Under the pieces are notes generated by a model. The model ran no database searches. It was given only the letters and a program-made list of their open reading frames with translations, and had not been told where the DNA came from. Positions 1-7,384 of a stretch of DNA of 21,376 nucleotides are shown piece by piece (the stretch's first letter is position 1; every line of letters begins with the position of its first letter). This stretch comes from Pseudorhodobacter antarcticus. GTDB lineage: Bacteria; Pseudomonadota; Alphaproteobacteria; Rhodobacterales; Rhodobacteraceae. The position numbers and the translations under genes were made by a program. Location: assembly GCA_945897655.1 (NCBI GenBank), contig CAMDHB010000015.1:1-21376 (forward strand), read 5' to 3'.

Positions 1-1042
1 CCAACCGGCTGAACATCCCCCGGTGATGGGCGACAAAGTCATAGCGGTCTGAGTTAGTCGCCCGGCGCAGTTCGTCGGCCAAGGATTGGCGCAGTGTCAG
101 CATGTTCAGCCGAACCTCCTCCAATTCCGCCTTCCAATCGGCGCGCAGGGCGTCATCGGCCAAGATCATGGTCACCAGCCGCGCCCCGTGATCGGGGGGA
201 AAGCTGTAGTTTTGCCGGTTCAGAAAGGCCAGATTGCCCTGCACCACCGCCTTGCGGTCAGACGCGGTCAGGGCAATCAGGATCCCCGTCCGTTCGCGGT
301 AGATGCCAAAGTTCTTGGAACAAGACGCCGCAATCAACACCTCGGGGAAAGCGCCCGCAATCAACCGAGTCGCGGCAGCATCCTCCTCCAACCCATCGCC
401 AAAGCCCTGATAGGCCAGATCAACGAAGGGCACCGCCCCCCGCGCCTGCAACACCTCAACCACCCGGGCCCACTGAACCATGTCCAGATTGGCCCCGGTC
501 GGGTTGTGGCAGCAGCCGTGCAGCAACACCACATCGCCGGGGGCCACGCGGCCCAAATCCTCGATCAACCCGTCAAAATCAATCCCGCAGGTCACGGCGT
601 CGAAATAGCGATACTCCGCCGCCTGCATCCCCAGATAGCTGATGATCGAGGGGTGGTTCGGCCATGTCGGGTTTGACAGCCACACCTTGGCCCCCGGCGC
701 GGACATCTTGATCAGTTCCAACGCCTGCCGGATTGCCCCGGTCCCGCCCGGCGTGGCAATCGCTGCCGCCCGGTCGGCATAACCCTCACCCAGGATCATC
801 AATACCATGGCGGCGGCAAAGGCAGGCTCCCCGGCCAGACCGGTATAGGTCTTGGTCGTCTCCACCTCCCACAACTGCCGCTCGGCCGCCTTGACGGCCC
901 GCATCACGGGCGTCAGGCCGGTGGCGTCCTTGTAGACGCCCACGCCCAGATCAATCTTGTCGGCCCGCGGGTCATCGCGGTACAGCGCGATAAGTTGCAG
1001 GATCTTGTCCTGCGGCTGCGGCTTCAGGGTTTCCAGCATCAT
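1..1042 (-). CDS. Class I aspartate/aromatic amino acid aminotransferase (3' end cut by window)
   Basis: PLP-dependent cytosolic transaminase of the AspC/TyrB branch, exchanging an amino group between aspartate or aromatic amino acids and 2-oxoglutarate. Reading leftward from position 1042, the first 347 codons are open with no stop. The usual family length is about 390-400 residues, so roughly the last 50 are outside the window. Visible landmarks are KTYTGLAGEP near residue 64, the HGCCHNPTG loop near residue 175, VDLAYQGFG near 207, and the PLP lysine in SCSKNFGIYRERTG, about residue 243. Two ATG codons stand in tandem (1042 and 1039). The upstream sulfurtransferase stop is immediately adjacent (TAG then ATG), so the two are almost certainly one operon and translationally coupled. 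Substrate preference (aspartate, tyrosine/phenylalanine or cysteine) cannot be read from the sequence. Confidence 0.93.
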   Translation of the reverse strand, partial: MMLETLKPQPQDKILQLIALYRDDPRADKIDLGVGVYKDATGLTPVMRAVKAAERQLWEVETTKTYTGLAGEPAFAAAMVLMILGEGYADRAAAIATPGGTGAIRQALELIKMSAPGAKVWLSNPTWPNHPSIISYLGMQAAEYRYFDAVTCGIDFDGLIEDLGRVAPGDVVLLHGCCHNPTGANLDMVQWARVVEVLQARGAVPFVDLAYQGFGDGLEEDAAATRLIAGAFPEVLIAASCSKNFGIYRERTGILIALTASDRKAVVQGNLAFLNRQNYSFPPDHGARLVTMILADDALRADWKAELEEVRLNMLTLRQSLADELRRATNSDRYDFVAHHRGMFSRL

Positions 1043-1897
1043 CTATCCCCTTTCCACGGGCAAATCCTGACGCCCGCCCCATTCTGTCCATGATCCGTCA
1101 TACAGCGCATGGTCCCGGTGCCCCGACCGCTCCAACGCCAGACTTAGGACGGCTGCGGTAACACCCGACCCGCAAGAGGTGATCACCGGGCGGTTGAGGT
1201 CCACCCCCGCCGCCGTGAACACCTCCCGCAACTCGGCAGCAGCCTTCATCGTGCCATCGGCATTCAGCACGGTCCCAAATGGCACGCTGAATGACCCAGG
1301 GATATGCCCACCGCGCAGGCCCGCCCGGGGCTCGGGCACATCGCCCTTGAACCGGGCCGCCGGGCGTGCGTCGATGATCACCGCCGCGCCGGTTTGCGAT
1401 GCCTCCAGCACCTGATCAACCGATTTCACCAGATGCGGCTGCATCCGTGGCGTCATATGCGGGGCGCGCAGGTCGGGCAGAGCCGTGGTCAGCGCCTGCC
1501 CCTCGGCCCGCCATTTCGGCAGGCCGCCATCCAGCACTGCGACCGAAGTGATCCCCATCAGCCGGAAATTCCACCACACCCTTGCGGCCGAGAATATCCC
1601 CGCCCCATCATAGACCACCACCTGCTGCCCGTCGCCAATGCCAAGGCCGCGCACCCGTGCAGTGAACTTTTCCACCGGGGCGGCCATATGGGGCAGGGGG
1701 CTGGTCAGATCGGCAATCTCGTCAATGTCAAAGAACCGCGCCCCGGGGATGTGGCCTGCCGCATATTCCGCCTTTGCATCACGGTTCTGGGCGGGCAGGT
1801 ACCACGAGGCATCCAGCACCCGCACCTCACTCAGATGCGCGGCCAGCCAATCGGTCGAGACGAGGGTGGTAGGATCATCCGGCATGGCAAGGGTCAT
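1043..1897 (-). CDS. sseA: 3-mercaptopyruvate sulfurtransferase
   Basis: Two-domain rhodanese-fold enzyme that moves sulfur from 3-mercaptopyruvate to a thiol or cyanide acceptor. The N-terminal, non-catalytic rhodanese domain includes ARFFDIDEIAD and VVVYDG. The C-terminal domain carries IDARPAARFKG, GGHIPGS and the active loop CGSGVTA, with the cysteine near residue 242. CGSGVT is the mercaptopyruvate form of the loop; thiosulfate rhodaneses usually have CRxGxR/T. Length of 284 aa fits the family. Start choice: GGAG lies 6 bases before ATG at 1897 and only 3 before ATG at 1900. A third ATG at 1885 matches where many homologues begin but has no ribosome site, so the N-terminus is uncertain by a few residues. 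It is the first gene of an operon with the aminotransferase, and is divergent from the EamA gene across about 140 bases. Confidence 0.93.
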   Translation of the reverse strand: MTLAMPDDPTTLVSTDWLAAHLSEVRVLDASWYLPAQNRDAKAEYAAGHIPGARFFDIDEIADLTSPLPHMAAPVEKFTARVRGLGIGDGQQVVVYDGAGIFSAARVWWNFRLMGITSVAVLDGGLPKWRAEGQALTTALPDLRAPHMTPRMQPHLVKSVDQVLEASQTGAAVIIDARPAARFKGDVPEPRAGLRGGHIPGSFSVPFGTVLNADGTMKAAAELREVFTAAGVDLNRPVITSCGSGVTAAVLSLALERSGHRDHALYDGSWTEWGGRQDLPVERG

Positions 1898-2039
1898 CAT
1901 CTGCTCCGAGTTCGGTTGACCTGACCTAAACCCAGACGCCGCGGCAAACAAGGCGGCCCAAGGTTTGGTTGACTTACCAGTCGGTTTTGAGGCCTTGTGC
2001 AGGGACGGCACGGTCTTGAACTTTTGCGGAGGGCGTACT

Positions 2040-2939
2040 GTGCGGGACAATTGGAAATACATCGCCGCCCTTGTGGCCGTAGCACTGGTCTGGGCGCTGA
2101 CCTTTCCCTTCACCAAGATCGCGGTTCTGGGCGGATACCGCACCTACGGGATCACCTTTTTGTCGTCGTCGCTGACCATCGTCATGCTGGCGGTCGTGAT
2201 CGGACTGCGCCGCAGCGGGTTGCCGCTGCACCGGGCGGCGATCTGGCGTTATGTGATGTCGGGGATACTGGGGACGGTGGTGTTTGCCGGAACCACCTAC
2301 AAGGCCGCCGAACATTTGCCATCTGGGGTCATCACCGTCTGCATGGCGACCTTGCCCTTGGTATCCTTCTTTGTGTCGCTTGCCCTGCGGATGGAGCGGG
2401 CAACAGCCGGGCGTGTGGCGGGGTTGGCCTTGGGCCTGGTCGGTGTCCTGCTGATCGCTTTGCCCGAGACGAGCCTGCCCAACCCGGCTGCGGCCATCTT
2501 CATCCCTCTCGCCATCCTGTCCGTGCTGTCCTTTGCGATCGAGGGGATCATCTTGGGCAAATACGGCATGGGCGGGCTGGACCCGTTGCAACTGCTCTTG
2601 GGGGCGGCGGTTGTGGCGGTTCTGCTGACCGCGCCGATTGCCTGGGGCACGGGCACTTTGCACCTGCCGCAAGGGGTGTTTGGCGCGGCAGAATGGGCCA
2701 TTGTCGGCTCGGCGGTGGCCAACACGGCGGCCTATGCCGGGTATTTCTGGATCGTGGGCCGCGCGGGCCCGGTCTTTGCGGCGCAGGCCTCGTATATGGT
2801 CACAGGCTTTGGCGTTGTCTGGTCCATCCTGTTGCTGGGCGAAGTCTATTCCCCCTGGATCTGGGCCGGAATGGTGGTCATCCTGGCCGGAATGACCCAA
2901 GTCCTGCCCAAGCCAAAACTGCCCGCTCCGGCCCTGTAG
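2040..2939 (+). CDS. EamA/DMT-superfamily transporter
   Basis: Inner-membrane drug/metabolite transporter, 299 aa, with about ten hydrophobic helices arranged as two EamA repeats. The first repeat starts near residue 7 (IAALVAVALVWALTFPFTK) and the second near residue 155, beginning around IFIPLAILSVLSFAIEG. Typical sequences are WALTFPFTKIA at the start of repeat 1 and VWSILLLGEVYSPWIWAGM in the penultimate helices. Start: GTG at 2040 with GGAGGG six bases upstream (2028-2033). Longer frames beginning at 1965 or 1997 lack a ribosome site and would add a non-membrane leader. Family members export amino acids, nucleotides or other small metabolites; nothing here fixes the substrate. It is divergent from the sulfurtransferase operon, so export of a sulfur amino acid is conceivable but unproven. 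Confidence 0.9.
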   Translation: MRDNWKYIAALVAVALVWALTFPFTKIAVLGGYRTYGITFLSSSLTIVMLAVVIGLRRSGLPLHRAAIWRYVMSGILGTVVFAGTTYKAAEHLPSGVITVCMATLPLVSFFVSLALRMERATAGRVAGLALGLVGVLLIALPETSLPNPAAAIFIPLAILSVLSFAIEGIILGKYGMGGLDPLQLLLGAAVVAVLLTAPIAWGTGTLHLPQGVFGAAEWAIVGSAVANTAAYAGYFWIVGRAGPVFAAQASYMVTGFGVVWSILLLGEVYSPWIWAGMVVILAGMTQVLPKPKLPAPAL

Positions 2940-3023
2940 GGCACTGGTCGTCGGCGCAGACAGAGCCCGGATTATCTGCTAGCAAGGCTCTGGCAACCCG
3001 ATTTGAACCTAAAGGGGTATTTC

Positions 3024-4478
3024 ATGGCAAATTACATTGTGACGACCAGCTACACCTCCACCATCGGCAACGGGCTTAACCTGCCCGACTTTGGCGACTT
3101 TGCCTATGTCGGGCCGGGGGTGATGCTGGGAACTGGCGTAGAAAATGGGCGCGGGATTTATGCCAGCCATAGCTCGATCACGGTTCAAATCGCCGGCAGC
3201 GTGTTTGGTGCGGTCGGCGTCGAGTTCTTCAACAGTGGCGACGTCACGGTTATCCAAGGCGGCAGCGTGCTCGCCCAGTTTGTAGCAGTGTCGTTTCTCA
3301 GTTCGGGCTATGTGACCAATGCGGGGACGATTTCGGGCTCGTACGGCGTTGTAGCCGAAACCGCTTTGAATATTGTCAATTCCGGCTCCATCTTTGGCGA
3401 GCTCACTGGCGTTCTTTCGTATGGCAGCCTCATTCTCGTGAACACTGGAATGATCAAGGGCATTAACGCAGGCGTTTCCGCTACGGGTGCAGCGAATAAT
3501 GTCAATCTGGGCTCGATCTCGGGGGGAATTACGACCTCCCTTTCTGCCGATTTGATCACCAACGAGGGCGTTGTTTGGGGGACGGTCTCCACCGGGGGCG
3601 GGGAAGATGTTGTTGACAGCACGGGCGGTCGGATCTTGGGCTTTGTCTATTTGGCCGAAGGCAATGACACCTTTACCGGCGGCAGCTTTACTGACCTGAT
3701 CGATGGCGGGACCGGGCGCGATGACCTGTCCGGGGCGGCGGGCGACGACCGGTTCTATGCCATTGACGCCGACGGCAACGACGACATTGACGGCGGCGCC
3801 GGGATCGACCTTTATGACGCCAGTGCGCTCACCCTTGCGGTCACCGTCAACCTGACGACCGGTCTTGCCCGCAGCGGCGGCAATACTGATGACCTGACCG
3901 GGATCGAGCGGGTCTTGGGTGGCCTTGGAAATGACAGTCTGACCGGCGACAAACTGGCCAACATCCTGTCCGGCAATGACGGCAACGATACCCTGATCGG
4001 CAATGCCGGCAATGATCGTCTGATCGGCAGCATCGGCAATGACAGCCTGTCCGGTGGCGACGGCAATGATCGTCTGGTGGGCAACGAGGGGCGTGACGCG
4101 CTGAGCGGTGGCGCGGGGGATGACGTCTTGAACGGTGGGCTGGATGTGGACGCCATGACAGGCGGCACCGGGGCCGACCGATTTTTGTGGACCGATTACG
4201 AGGATTTCATCGCCGTCAGCGGCGGCATCGACCGCATCACCGATTTCGTGGCGGGACAGGACACCATCGATTTGTCCGCCATCGACGCCTTGGCCGCAGC
4301 GGGCGATCAGGCCTTTACCTTCCTTGGCGCCGGGCCTGCCACCGATTTCGGCCAGATCACCGTCCGAACAACGGCCAGCGCAACCTTTATCGGCGTCACC
4401 GTGAACTCGGTCACTGCGTTCGAGGTGATCCGCCTTGACGGCGTCATTGCCCTGACGGCGACGGATTTCGTGCTGTAA
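3024..4478 (+). CDS. RTX calcium-binding protein, probable type I-secreted surface or extracellular protein
   Basis: 484 aa with no Sec signal peptide, as expected for type I secretion. Residues about 60-190 contain a loose solenoid of about 20 residues per turn marked by N-x-G-x-(I/V)-x-G motifs at about residues 99, 119, 140, 161 and 180, suggesting a right-handed beta-helix. Residues about 211-265 and 298-382 hold RTX nonapeptides of the GGxGxDxLx type (for example GNAGNDRLIG, GGDGNDRLVG, GGAGDDVLNG), which bind Ca2+ and fold after export. The C-terminal part (DRITDFVAGQDTIDLSAID and onward to DFVL) looks like the serralysin-type C-terminal module with a type I secretion signal. No catalytic motif is visible. 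Start: ATG 3024, preceded by AAAGGGG. A TTG at 3003 in the same frame is less likely. No ABC exporter genes lie nearby. It ends 7 bases before the convergent smpB stop. It is probably an accessory gene inserted into a housekeeping neighbourhood. Confidence 0.9.
   Translation: MANYIVTTSYTSTIGNGLNLPDFGDFAYVGPGVMLGTGVENGRGIYASHSSITVQIAGSVFGAVGVEFFNSGDVTVIQGGSVLAQFVAVSFLSSGYVTNAGTISGSYGVVAETALNIVNSGSIFGELTGVLSYGSLILVNTGMIKGINAGVSATGAANNVNLGSISGGITTSLSADLITNEGVVWGTVSTGGGEDVVDSTGGRILGFVYLAEGNDTFTGGSFTDLIDGGTGRDDLSGAAGDDRFYAIDADGNDDIDGGAGIDLYDASALTLAVTVNLTTGLARSGGNTDDLTGIERVLGGLGNDSLTGDKLANILSGNDGNDTLIGNAGNDRLIGSIGNDSLSGGDGNDRLVGNEGRDALSGGAGDDVLNGGLDVDAMTGGTGADRFLWTDYEDFIAVSGGIDRITDFVAGQDTIDLSAIDALAAAGDQAFTFLGAGPATDFGQITVRTTASATFIGVTVNSVTAFEVIRLDGVIALTATDFVL
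3921..4164 (+). repeat. Tandem 27-base RTX nonapeptide-coding repeats
   Basis: Within the RTX gene the DNA repeats in units of 27 bases (nine codons) built on ggcaatgac/gat ... ctg ... ggc. Several units share long identical stretches, for example GGCAATGATCGTCTG occurs twice. Such repeats expand and contract by slippage, so copy number may vary among strains. They are coding repeats, not a CRISPR or intergenic element. Confidence 0.8.
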
Positions 4479-4485
4479 GCCCCGC

Positions 4486-4965
4486 CTATTCGCGGTGGCC
4501 GTGCTTCAGAATGCGGGCCTGCTGAATGCCCCAGTCGCGCTTGGCCGAGGTTTCACGCTTGTCGCCCAGCTTCTTGCCCTTGGCCACACCCAGCTTCAGC
4601 TTCACCATGCCCTTGTCGTTGAAATACAGCTTGATGGGCACCAGCGTCATACCCTCGCGCCCCACCGCATTCCACAGGCGCGACAGTTCCTTCTTGTTCA
4701 CAAGCAGTTTGCGCCGCCGGCGCTCCTCATGCGGGAAGAGCTTCGCTTGCATATAGGGGGCGATATAGCTGTTGATCAGCCACAACTCCCCCCCCTCGAC
4801 CGAGGCATAGCTTTCCGCGATGTTCGACCCGCCCTGCCGCAGCGACTTGACCTCGGACCCGAACAGCATGATGCCTGCCTCAAGGTCGGATTCGATGAAA
4901 TAGTCAAACCGCGCCCGGCGGTTTTCGGCGATAAGCTTGGAATTGGGATCGGATTTTTCTGCCAT
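4486..4965 (-). CDS. smpB: SsrA-binding protein SmpB
   Basis: 159-aa RNA-binding protein that delivers tmRNA to stalled ribosomes for trans-translation. Family landmarks are NRRARFDYFIESDLEAGIML at the start, GSEVKSLRQG, SNIAESYASV, LWLINSYIAPY, PHEERRRRKLLVNKKE, then VPIKLYFNDKGMVKLKLGVAKGKKLGDKRE and the basic tail KRDWGIQQARILKHGHRE, which enters the ribosomal A site and mRNA channel. Start: ATG 4965 (MAEKSDPNSK) gives the normal family length. The frame stays open upstream to 5088, but that stretch overlaps the divergent channel gene and is not family-like. The ribosome site before 4965 is weak. It is divergent from the channel gene with only 52 bases between the starts. Confidence 0.97.
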   Translation of the reverse strand: MAEKSDPNSKLIAENRRARFDYFIESDLEAGIMLFGSEVKSLRQGGSNIAESYASVEGGELWLINSYIAPYMQAKLFPHEERRRRKLLVNKKELSRLWNAVGREGMTLVPIKLYFNDKGMVKLKLGVAKGKKLGDKRETSAKRDWGIQQARILKHGHRE

Positions 4966-5017
4966 GACACGGCCCAGATAAGCGTCAGGCCCGGATAAGT
5001 CCAGAAGGAGGGTAGGA

Positions 5018-5461
5018 ATGCTTGTGCAGATTGCGGTTGGGACCTGCCTGCTGGTGGTCAACATCATCATCGCCGCCGTGGCCGCCATGGTGCTGGAGGT
5101 GATCTTTCAAGCCGCCCATCCGTGGCTGATGCGCGAGCCGCACCGGCCCAAACTGGTGGTGCTGCTGGCCGGGGTGTCGCTTTGGGTGCTGGGCGTGGTG
5201 ACGGCGGGGGTCTGGGTCTGGGCCACTGCGCTGTTCGAACTGGGCGCGTTTGGCACGCTGGAGGAGGCGATGCATTTTTCACTGGTCGCCTTCACCACCC
5301 TTGGCCTGGGCGATATCCTGCCCGCCAAGGAATGGCGGCTGCTGGCGGGGATGGAGGCGGCAAACGGCTTTCTGAACTTCGGCCTGCTGACCGCCCTTTT
5401 GATCGAGGCGCTGCGCCAGATCCGGCTTGGTCAGTTCGAACACAAGCGCAAGGGCGGTTAG
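5018..5461 (+). CDS. Small ion-channel-like membrane protein (two-helix K+ channel fold)
   Basis: 147 aa. Hydrophobic segments are at about residues 4-29, 46-72 and 107-130. Between the second and third lies a re-entrant pore segment, HFSLVAFTTLGLGDILP at about residues 86-102. This matches the Ion_trans_2/K+-channel pore, with the filter reading T-L-G-L-G-D where canonical channels have T-V-G-Y-G-D. The layout is therefore one extra N-terminal helix plus the outer helix-pore-inner helix unit, acting as an oligomer in the inner membrane. No cytosolic regulatory (RCK or cyclic-nucleotide) domain is present; the tail is short and basic (EHKRKGG). Start: ATG 5018 with AAGGAGG at 5005-5011. Ion selectivity with the Tyr-to-Leu change is unknown. 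Confidence 0.82.
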   Translation: MLVQIAVGTCLLVVNIIIAAVAAMVLEVIFQAAHPWLMREPHRPKLVVLLAGVSLWVLGVVTAGVWVWATALFELGAFGTLEEAMHFSLVAFTTLGLGDILPAKEWRLLAGMEAANGFLNFGLLTALLIEALRQIRLGQFEHKRKGG

Positions 5462-5464
5462 GAA

Positions 5465-5510
5465 GATGGGCAAACCGACTTTCCCATTCGGGAAAGCCGA
5501 ACTGCCCATC
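5465..5510. repeat. 46-base interrupted palindrome between convergent genes; probable bidirectional terminator or dispersed repeat
   Basis: GATGGGCA (5465-5472) pairs with TGCCCATC (5503-5510). Inside these, CTTTCCC (5479-5485) pairs with GGGAAAG (5490-5496) around a four-base loop. The element fills the 49 bases between the stop of the channel gene (TAG 5459-5461) and the stop of the minus-strand transporter (5511-5513). The right side continues CTAC, so the outer sequence reads GTAGGATGGGCA on the minus strand. That form resembles dispersed palindromic repeats seen in many proteobacterial genomes. There is no clean T-tract on either side, so termination would be weak or rely on structure. 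Confidence 0.6.
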
Positions 5511-6374
5511 CTACAAGTCGCGCCTGGTCAATAGGACAATCCCGCAGGTGACGATCAGCGCCGAACCGGCCAGCGTGGCGGCATCAGGCCGTTCACCAAA
5601 GACACCAACGCCCAGCACCACGGCAAACAGCAGTCGGGAATAGCGGAAAGGGGTGACCACCCCCACCGCCCCGGTGCGCATGGCCTGGGTCAGCGAGGCA
5701 TAGCCCATAATGCCAAAGACCGAGGCGCCTGCCAGCAGGCCAAATGTGGCGGGCGAGGGGATGACAGCACCCCCCGTCACCGTCAGGATGATCACACCCG
5801 ACAGCGTCAGCATGATGAACCCCGTCACGCCCAACTGCGCATTGGACAGCGCCAAGGGCGCCGCCCGCGTGGCCAGATCGCGCCCGGCAAACCCCGCCAT
5901 CGCGATCAGCGCCAGCAGGGACAGGGCCGAAAACCCCTCCAACCCCGGCCGCAGGATGATCAGTACCCCCGCGAACCCCAGCAGGATCAACCCCCAGCGC
6001 CGCCAGCCGATCCGTTCGCCAAAGATCAGCGCGGCCCCCAGAACCACCAACAGCGGTGTCGCCTGCAGAATGGCCGAGGCGGTTGAGATCGGCGTCAGCG
6101 CAATGGCCAGCGCATAGAACAGCCGCCCGACAATCTCGAACCCCGAGCGGATGGCCATCGTGCGGGATATGATGCTGCGGGGCAACGGGGCCGCCCCGGC
6201 CCGCAGCGCAACGCCCGAAAACACCACAATCCCCGCCAGCCCCAGAATGACCAGCGCCATCCCCACGGCGACCTCGCGTGTGGCGGCCTTCAGGAAGGCA
6301 TCCTCGACCGCAAAGCCCGCCATGGAGGCGACCATGCACAAACTGCCGCGCAGATTGGCGGCGTCAGATGTCAC
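5511..6374 (-). CDS. EamA/DMT-superfamily transporter
   Basis: 287-aa inner-membrane protein with about ten helices in two EamA repeats. Repeat 1 starts near residue 10 (GSLCMVASMAGFAVEDAFLK) and repeat 2 near residue 150. The pattern TPISTASAILQATPLLVVLGAALIFGERIGWRRW closes the first half, and TPFRYSRLLFAVVLGVGVFGERPD closes the second; both are characteristic of the family. Start: GTG 6374, only three bases after the dapA stop, without a clear ribosome site, which points to translational coupling with dapA. The next candidate start (ATG at codon 14) would remove part of helix 1. Substrate is unknown. Sharing an operon with dapA hints at a metabolite exporter, but this is inference. Confidence 0.9.
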   Translation of the reverse strand: MTSDAANLRGSLCMVASMAGFAVEDAFLKAATREVAVGMALVILGLAGIVVFSGVALRAGAAPLPRSIISRTMAIRSGFEIVGRLFYALAIALTPISTASAILQATPLLVVLGAALIFGERIGWRRWGLILLGFAGVLIILRPGLEGFSALSLLALIAMAGFAGRDLATRAAPLALSNAQLGVTGFIMLTLSGVIILTVTGGAVIPSPATFGLLAGASVFGIMGYASLTQAMRTGAVGVVTPFRYSRLLFAVVLGVGVFGERPDAATLAGSALIVTCGIVLLTRRDL

Positions 6375-6377
6375 GGG

Positions 6378-7250
6378 TCAGATCAGCCCGGCGTGTTGCA
6401 TCGCGGCCTTGATGCGGGCCTTGGTGCCTTCGGTCAGGGTGACCAGCGGCAGGCGAACCTCCTCGGTGCAGCGGCCGAGCAGCGACAACCCGTATTTCGC
6501 CCCTGCCAGACCCGGCTCGATGAAAATCGCCTCGTGCAGCGGCATCAGGCGGTCTTGATACTCCAGAGCCTTGGCGTAATCGCCCGCCAGCGTGGCCGCC
6601 TGAAACTCGGCACACAGCCGAGGTGCTACGTTGGCCGTGACCGAGATGCAGCCAATCCCGCCGTGGGCGTTGAACCCCAGCGCCGTGGCATCTTCGCCCG
6701 ACAGCTGGATGAAATCGGCCCCACAGCTGGCACGCTGCATCGACACGCGTTCGATCTTGCCCGTGGCATCCTTGACGCCAATGATGCGCGGCAGTTTGGC
6801 CAAGGTGCCCATCGTCTCGGGCGACATGTCCACCACCGACCGGCCCGGGATGTTGTAGATGATGATGGGCAGCGTGCAGCAGTCATGCAGCGCCGTGTAA
6901 TGGGCAATCATCCCGGCTTGCGTGGGCTTGTTGTAATAGGGCGTCACGATCAGTGCTGCATCCGCACCCACCTTCTGCGCGTGCTGGATCAAATCGATCC
7001 CCTCGACCGTGTTGTTGGACCCGGCCCCGGCAATCACCGGCACACGGCCCGCCGCAATACGCACCACCTCTTCGACCACCTGACGATGCTCGGCATGGCT
7101 GAGGGTGGGGCTTTCGCCCGTCGTGCCCACGGGAACCAGCCCGGTGGACCCTTCGGCGATCTGCCAATCGACCAGCTGTTTCAGCGTCGCCAGATCCAGC
7201 TTGCCATCCTTGAACGGCGTTACCAGGGCGGGAATGGACCCTTTGATCAT
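6378..7250 (-). CDS. dapA: 4-hydroxy-tetrahydrodipicolinate synthase
   Basis: Condenses pyruvate with aspartate semialdehyde in the diaminopimelate/lysine pathway, a cytosolic class I aldolase (TIM barrel), 290 aa against about 292 in E. coli. Catalytic residues can be placed: T43-T44 in VGTTGES, Y106 in TPYYNKPT, Y132 and R137 in IIYNIPGRS, and the Schiff-base lysine K160 in GVKDATGK. The lysine feedback-site region (GAGSNNT around residue 75) is present. Start: ATG 7250, with GAGGAG eight bases upstream; upstream in-frame ATGs lack family similarity. It is first gene of a likely two-gene operon with the EamA transporter (3-base gap). It is divergent from the lytic transglycosylase, linking precursor synthesis and turnover of peptidoglycan. 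Confidence 0.97.
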   Translation of the reverse strand: MIKGSIPALVTPFKDGKLDLATLKQLVDWQIAEGSTGLVPVGTTGESPTLSHAEHRQVVEEVVRIAAGRVPVIAGAGSNNTVEGIDLIQHAQKVGADAALIVTPYYNKPTQAGMIAHYTALHDCCTLPIIIYNIPGRSVVDMSPETMGTLAKLPRIIGVKDATGKIERVSMQRASCGADFIQLSGEDATALGFNAHGGIGCISVTANVAPRLCAEFQAATLAGDYAKALEYQDRLMPLHEAIFIEPGLAGAKYGLSLLGRCTEEVRLPLVTLTEGTKARIKAAMQHAGLI

Positions 7251-7384
7251 GGCGCGTCTCCTCTGCGTGCGGCTTACGTGAGCGCTCATACCCGCGCGCG
7301 CGGGCTTTGCCAAGCTTCGGCAAGGGGGTGCTGATCACGGGGATATGGGTTGTGATGCGCAGGCCGTTCAGGCAGATTCCATAC

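Noticed and set aside
2961..2992. Inverted repeat CAGAGCC/GGCTCTG between the EamA and RTX genes
   Set aside because: A 7-base stem with an 18-base loop and no T-tract; too weak to call a terminator or operator.
3921..4164. Regularly spaced repeats resembling an array
   Set aside because: The period is exactly nine codons and encodes GGxGxDxL motifs; they are RTX coding repeats, not CRISPR.
7291..7304. 14-base palindrome CCCGCGCGCGCGGG between dapA and slt
   Set aside because: It is alternating C/G low-complexity sequence, expected fairly often in DNA of this composition; no second copy or other support.
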